NCBI RefSeq assembly: GCF_963583255.1
Contig: NC_084818.1
Span: 10,976,222-11,040,221, forward strand
DNA: 64,000 nt
Source of the DNA: Pyrus communis
Lineage: Eukaryota; Streptophyta; Magnoliopsida; Rosales; Rosaceae
Reading direction: 5' to 3'
Within the stretch, counting starts at the first letter, position 1; the number at the start of each line of letters is the position of its first letter. The notes under the pieces were generated by a model. The model worked only from the letters and a program-made list of their open reading frames with translations, was not told where the DNA came from and did no database searches. A program made the translations under genes and the position numbers. Below, one piece after another: positions 59,256 to 64,000 of this stretch.

Positions 59256-62050
59256 ATCACGCCCCGATTCCAACATACGTCCAGGATCGACACGTGACGT
59301 CATCAAATATCCGTATCTCTAACATACCCCGCCTCCGGGATATGTACAAAGCATAACTCAATATTTGAATTGCATTGTAATTTTCGTATATTCTATGGCT
59401 ACATCTAACCACCTCGTTAAACTGCCTACGTACCCTCAATAGGGATTAAGCCATTCATAGTTCACCATTCGCTAAACTCGAACTTTCATCACATAAATCG
59501 CTATGTCTCAACAATATACCACAATTCAAGCAAGTAGCACCTCAAGGAATTCAACGAAGCACAATAATATTCTCTAGTCATCTTGCCATTAACCCATACA
59601 TGCATTCCACCACCATCCAATTATGACACCAATAAATAACAAGTACAATATATTGAAATGCAGGGTTATAGCGTCACAGTTTGGTTGAAGCCTACATCTT
59701 TGAAGCGAAATCAAATCTAAGGAACCAAGACACCAAAGGGATTCCGAACCTCTTAACGGAATTCAAACCAGGATACGATTCTGGATCATCACTCAACGGA
59801 ATCACAGAGTAGAAGGGATTCCAGACCATCACTCAACGGAATCCGAGTGGATATGATTTCGGACCATCACTCAACAGAATCGCGGAGTATAATACAAATT
59901 TAACCACTAAATGAAATACATGCTGGATATGATTCCAGACCATTACTCAACGGAATTGCGAAATAGAAGGGATTCCAAACCATCACTCAATGGAATCACA
60001 GAGTACAATGCATAACGAGCTACTCAATAAAATCCAAGGCATGATACGATTCCGGACCATCATTCAACGGAATCATGGATTATAAGAGATTCCGAACCAT
60101 CTTTCAATAGAATATAGACAGAGCAGGGAACCGAACCTCTTAACGGAACCCAAGCAGATAACCAGTTCCGGATCACTCAACGGAACCAAGTGGAAGGCCA
60201 AGGGAAATAACAATGGCTCAAAGAAACAATACAAGAACCAAGTACTCGATTTAGAAGGGTTGAAGAAAACAAAAAAATGAATAAGGAATCAATATGTGAA
60301 ACAAATGTCGAAGCAACAAACCCCAAGATAATGGGTTAACAGTCCACTACTAGCCCTCACATTTCATCACATCAAGCCAATCATACAAATCAAACCACAC
60401 ATTCCACAACAAGTTCAATGCACAAATCAAATCACATAAAATAAACAAGCATATCATAATATAATGCCATCAGTACATAAATCAAGGTGCACGTCATCAC
60501 GATGAGCCCAACAAGCTCCATAAAATCTCAACCGCACTCTAGGATAGGCAACATGCTGGAAGAACTCATGCTAGTTGATTGAAAAGTCGACCATCGATCA
60601 AGGTCGAGAGTAGGGTCCACAACCCTAGAAATCTAAACCGGAAGATCCGATTATCAGATTTCTTTTTTCCACAACTTCCCAATGTCCATATTATACTTCT
60701 AGAATAACATACTAAAATCTCATTACGATCCGATGGTCGGATCTCCGCCAATCACAAAGTCAAGTGGCGGTCAATATTTTATTTTACGAACTTACAAATC
60801 CAATTTGGGAAGATCCATACGTCGGATTCCCAATCCATCAATTCTTATGGTCTTCAAATATTATGTACTATAATGTTTCAAATTTTGGTGACAATCCAAC
60901 GGTCAGATCGTCGATTCATACAACGGTCAAGTGATGTATCGTAATGGAACTACGTTCAATCAATCAAACCACATCATACAGATATCAATTATGAAGTCAT
61001 GGCAGCTAATTGAACTTAGAAAGACATCATCGGCCCACTAGCCACGTGCCGCCGCGGGTGGCAGTTGGCCGCCCCAACTCGCCGGAAAATTCAAATATTT
61101 TTAAAAATTACCAAATTTTACAAGAAAGTAGAGTTCAATGAGAGGAACAACTTTCATACCTAAGTCGAAGTCTAATTCGGTCGGAAAGTGCTCAGAATCA
61201 CCTTGGACTCGCCAGAACCCTAGAATTTGGGTGTTCCTCAATTCGTCGAAATCGTAGCTCCGCCGCCCCCAAACTTGTTTGGGCTTTGTTCTAGGGAACA
61301 AGGGGAAGCTAAAGGTGGTGGTGATCGAGGGTAAACATTTCAGAAATGGTGGATCAATGGCAAGGTATCACCGCACCCACCGGTGCAGGTCTATGCGGGT
61401 TTCACCAAACTAAGGCTAATTTTCATCCATTTTGGGGTGAGAACTAAGGAGGGAGGCTTGGTGTGAAGTTTCCAGGTGATGTCTTGTCTTAGTTCGTAGG
61501 AATTTGGCCTGGAAAGCATTGATTTCCATGGTTCCTGCCAGTCAGTTTGCACGAGTCCAGGGAGACCCGATTCTCCCCCCTCTTTTTTTTTTTCCCTTTT
61601 TTCCTTCTTTTTTTTTTCCCTCTCTTTTCCCTCCTTTCTTTATTCCTCATTGGGCAGTCCTCTCTCCTTTCCTTCCCATCATGTCCGTCTATCTCGTCCT
61701 TTCTCTTCTTTTCTTTTTATCTTAGCCACACACGTGGCATAATCTCAGTGCTCCAAAAAATCTGGAGCCTTCTTGATTGAGGTAAAATTACCGAAATATC
61801 ACTAACTTTAAACGTTAATAACTCATTCGTTATAGCTCCGATTCACGAACAGTTTGCACTACGCATTCATGAGATCGAGCTCTATTCGAAAATATAAATT
61901 CTTACGTCGAACGATCTACAAATTTTAAATAATTAGTTTTGAAACTTCACTCTTCATAACTAGTGTAATTAAAATCTAAATTCAAATAAATTAATATAAA
62001 TTCCCTAAAAATAAAAATCTCAACAATACAATTACGTATATTATAACAGT
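59256..62050 (+). mobile_element. Solo LTR (2795 bp) inserted in the right Copia copy
   Basis: GAAAT lies on both sides (59251-59255 and 62051-62055), a 5-bp target duplication. The left end reads ATCACGCCCCGATTCC and the right end TTATAACAGT. It splits a Copia frame between integrase and the PPRVLGC segment. There is no internal coding domain. It carries a minisatellite (59700-60190). Confidence 0.8.
59700..60190. repeat. Minisatellite within the solo LTR
   Basis: Imperfect units contain GATTCCGGACCATCACTCAA followed by CGGAATC, with spacing of about 45-80 bp and roughly eight units. Confidence 0.75.
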
Positions 62051-62055
62051 GAAAT

Positions 62056-64000
62056 CTGGGAATGGAATTTCACAAGAAAGGTTAGGGGCTGGTGGGCAGC
62101 TGAGCAGAGATATAAAAATCTGAAATGGTGTCTGAACTTGAGGGTATAAGAAGGAAGCTGATTAATAAGATAGGCAACCGACGTGAGGGCCTTACCCCAA
62201 TAATGTAAGGGAATACATGCCTCAATAAAAGAAGCACAAACCATTTGTAACAAGTGTCGATTCTTTCGTTTAGCCACCCCATTTTGTTGAGGAGTATATG
62301 GACATGTGGTCTGATGAACAATAGCATGCTTATCAAAGAAAAAACGAAGTTCAGTATTAACATACTCGCCTCCATTATCATTTCGAACCACCTGAATTTT
62401 CATATTGTATTGTATCGAAACCATTTTGTGAAATTTTTGAAAGACCATACTCACATCACTTTTCAATTTTAGCAAAGTAACCCAAGTCATTCTCGTGCAA
62501 TCATCAATAAATGTGACAAACCAATGAGCTCCACCAAGAAAGGCAATTTTGGAAGGGCCCTAAACATCTAAGTGCACAATCATAAAAGGAACGAAACTCT
62601 TATTTAAACTTGGAGGAAAAAAAGTTTGATGGCTGTTAGCCATTTCACACACATGACACTTAAACTGAGAAACATCGTTTTTCACAAACAAACTAGGAAA
62701 TAATTTATGCAAATAACCAAACGAAGCATGGCCAAGACGACGGTGCCACATCCACACATCGGACCCTTTATTATTCTCGACTGGAGTCCCATTCATTGAC
62801 AGTGCTTGAGTGAGCAATCTCGAGCTACTGGAATTTAACTCGAGGTAGTACAGCTTGCCTCATCTAATACCATAACCAATCATCTTACGCCTCTAGATGT
62901 CCTTAAATACACAAAAATAAGGCCAAAATACCACCAAACAATGTAAAGCAACGGTTGCCGATAATAAATTATAATTCAATGAGGGAACCACAAGAACAGT
63001 ATCAAGTTTCATGGTATGAAAAAAAGGAAATCGTGCCTTCCCCAAGGACTGGGGCATCATCACCATTAGCCACATTAACCTCGGTGTGGGTTGAGTTTTT
63101 TTAGTGAGGAAACCTATCTAGAATCACAAGTCATATGTTTAGTAGCTCCAGAATCAATTATCCATGTATTATTCATAACAAAAGTGGAGACATTAAGTGC
63201 CTTACCATCAGTTGTTGCCGCGGCAATTAAAGCTGATGTTTTCCTTGCTACATTTGCTGAATCATCCTTGGTCTCTGCAACGAAAGCTCGAGGTTCGTTG
63301 AAGCGAGGGTCATATGTCTTATCCCAGTTCTCGAGATACCCAATCATCTCAAAGCATCTACTTTTGGAATGTCCTGTCATACCACAATGAGGACAATTAC
63401 CCTGAGGATAATCAAGATGGGGTTAGCTGGTTCTTGGCTATCCATTTTTATTCTCAGACCCCATCTCGGTCGGTGCGGTTAGAGGGGTCGCGGGCCTTGG
63501 CTACCATTGCAACTGGTTTTTATCTTTGGCCCTCCATCTTCATAGCTTCCTTGCGATCTGCTTCATGATGGACATACACATATGCAGCATGAAGTCCAAG
63601 TGGTGGGTCTTTGCACAATATTTCTCCACGAACCTGATCAAACCCATCATCAAGTCCACCAAGAAACAAATATAACCTTTATCGCTCGGTTGTTTTCTGG
63701 AAAATTAGAACATCTTTTTCACATGCCATGGCCACTTTGTTAAAGTGGTATAATTCCTAAAAAATCTTTGTCAATTATCTAAAGTAACTAGCCAAAGGTC
63801 GCATATTCTTCTGAGATGTGAAGCTTTCTGATTTAATGAATAAATTCTAGCCTCATCATTCTCATCAAAATAAGCAGTCTTAAGAGCATCCCAGATCTCT
63901 TTAGAAGTTGACAATCAAATATAACGTTTCATGATCTTCGGCTTCATTACCGACAAGAGCCAACTCTTAATTCTTTAATCTTCAGAAAATGAATCATCAT
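62056..64000 (-). mobile_element. Copia element, right copy (gag to integrase), running off the window
   Basis: Inverted partner of 43851-45767. The minus strand reads gag (KSWLLSVMKPKIMKRYI; KTAYFDENDEARIYSLNQKA), a CCHC knuckle (PHCGMTGHSKSRC), protease DSGATKHMTCDSR, and pre-integrase WMWHRRLGHASFGYLHKLFP. The integrase core follows: D in VHLDV, D in NDNGGEYVNTEL; the expected VVERKNRH reads VAKRKNRH, so the catalytic Glu codon is Lys. It is better preserved than the left copy but still has stops. At 63960-63962 the gag runs through uninterrupted where the left copy carries the CACTA. Confidence 0.85.

Noticed and set aside
59700..60190. CRISPR-like array
   Set aside because: Spacing is irregular and the units are imperfect; it is a minisatellite within a plant LTR.

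Overview
This window is plant nuclear DNA. It is AT-rich and holds spliced genes with GT-AG introns, several layers of LTR retrotransposons, a CACTA transposon, MITEs, and decayed plastid DNA. An ACC synthase first exon ([11 protein letters not shown] motif) and the repeat families suggest a Rosaceae genome, most likely apple or pear (Malus/Pyrus). That placement is inference from memory.

1-6.3 kb: a possible 5'UTR exon of a minus-strand gene lying off the left edge, an AT-rich repeat present as two direct copies, a fragment of an LRR receptor-like protein, and a chimeric plastid insert (atpB and petA pieces). 6.3-9.7 kb: the one clearly intact host gene, a nine-exon TRAIP-like RING-H2 E3 ligase of 572 residues. 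10.2-15.5 kb: decayed Copia and Gypsy material. 15.5-22.3 kb: mostly non-coding, with a Mutator-like foldback element and MITEs. 23.4-28.5 kb, minus strand: an older TRAIP-like paralogue cut short by a nonsense codon, and a 3' fragment of a second copy nearly identical to the intact gene.

28.5-47.6 kb: a nest of transposons. A Copia element is split in its gag by a 14.7-kb CACTA element (29167-43847, TSD TGG). The CACTA carries decayed TNP2 and Transposase_24 genes. Its right half contains a Copia LTR, which is itself split by a 3.26-kb LTR retrotransposon. That retrotransposon carries a fragment of a host MYC2-type bHLH transcription factor gene. A second Copia copy at the right edge (62-64 kb, minus strand) shows the unoccupied CACTA target site.

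47.6-53.1 kb: an ACC synthase locus folded into an inverted repeat with arms of about 1.3 kb. Each arm carries promoter, exon 1 and a tRNA-related SINE-like repeat; the longer, minus-strand gene is a pseudogene. 53-64 kb: a PIF/Harbinger-like MITE, two large solo LTRs with good target-site duplications, and the second Copia copy.

The intact TRAIP-like gene is the only gene here I would expect to make a full-length host protein. The rest records duplication, inversion, nested insertion and decay.
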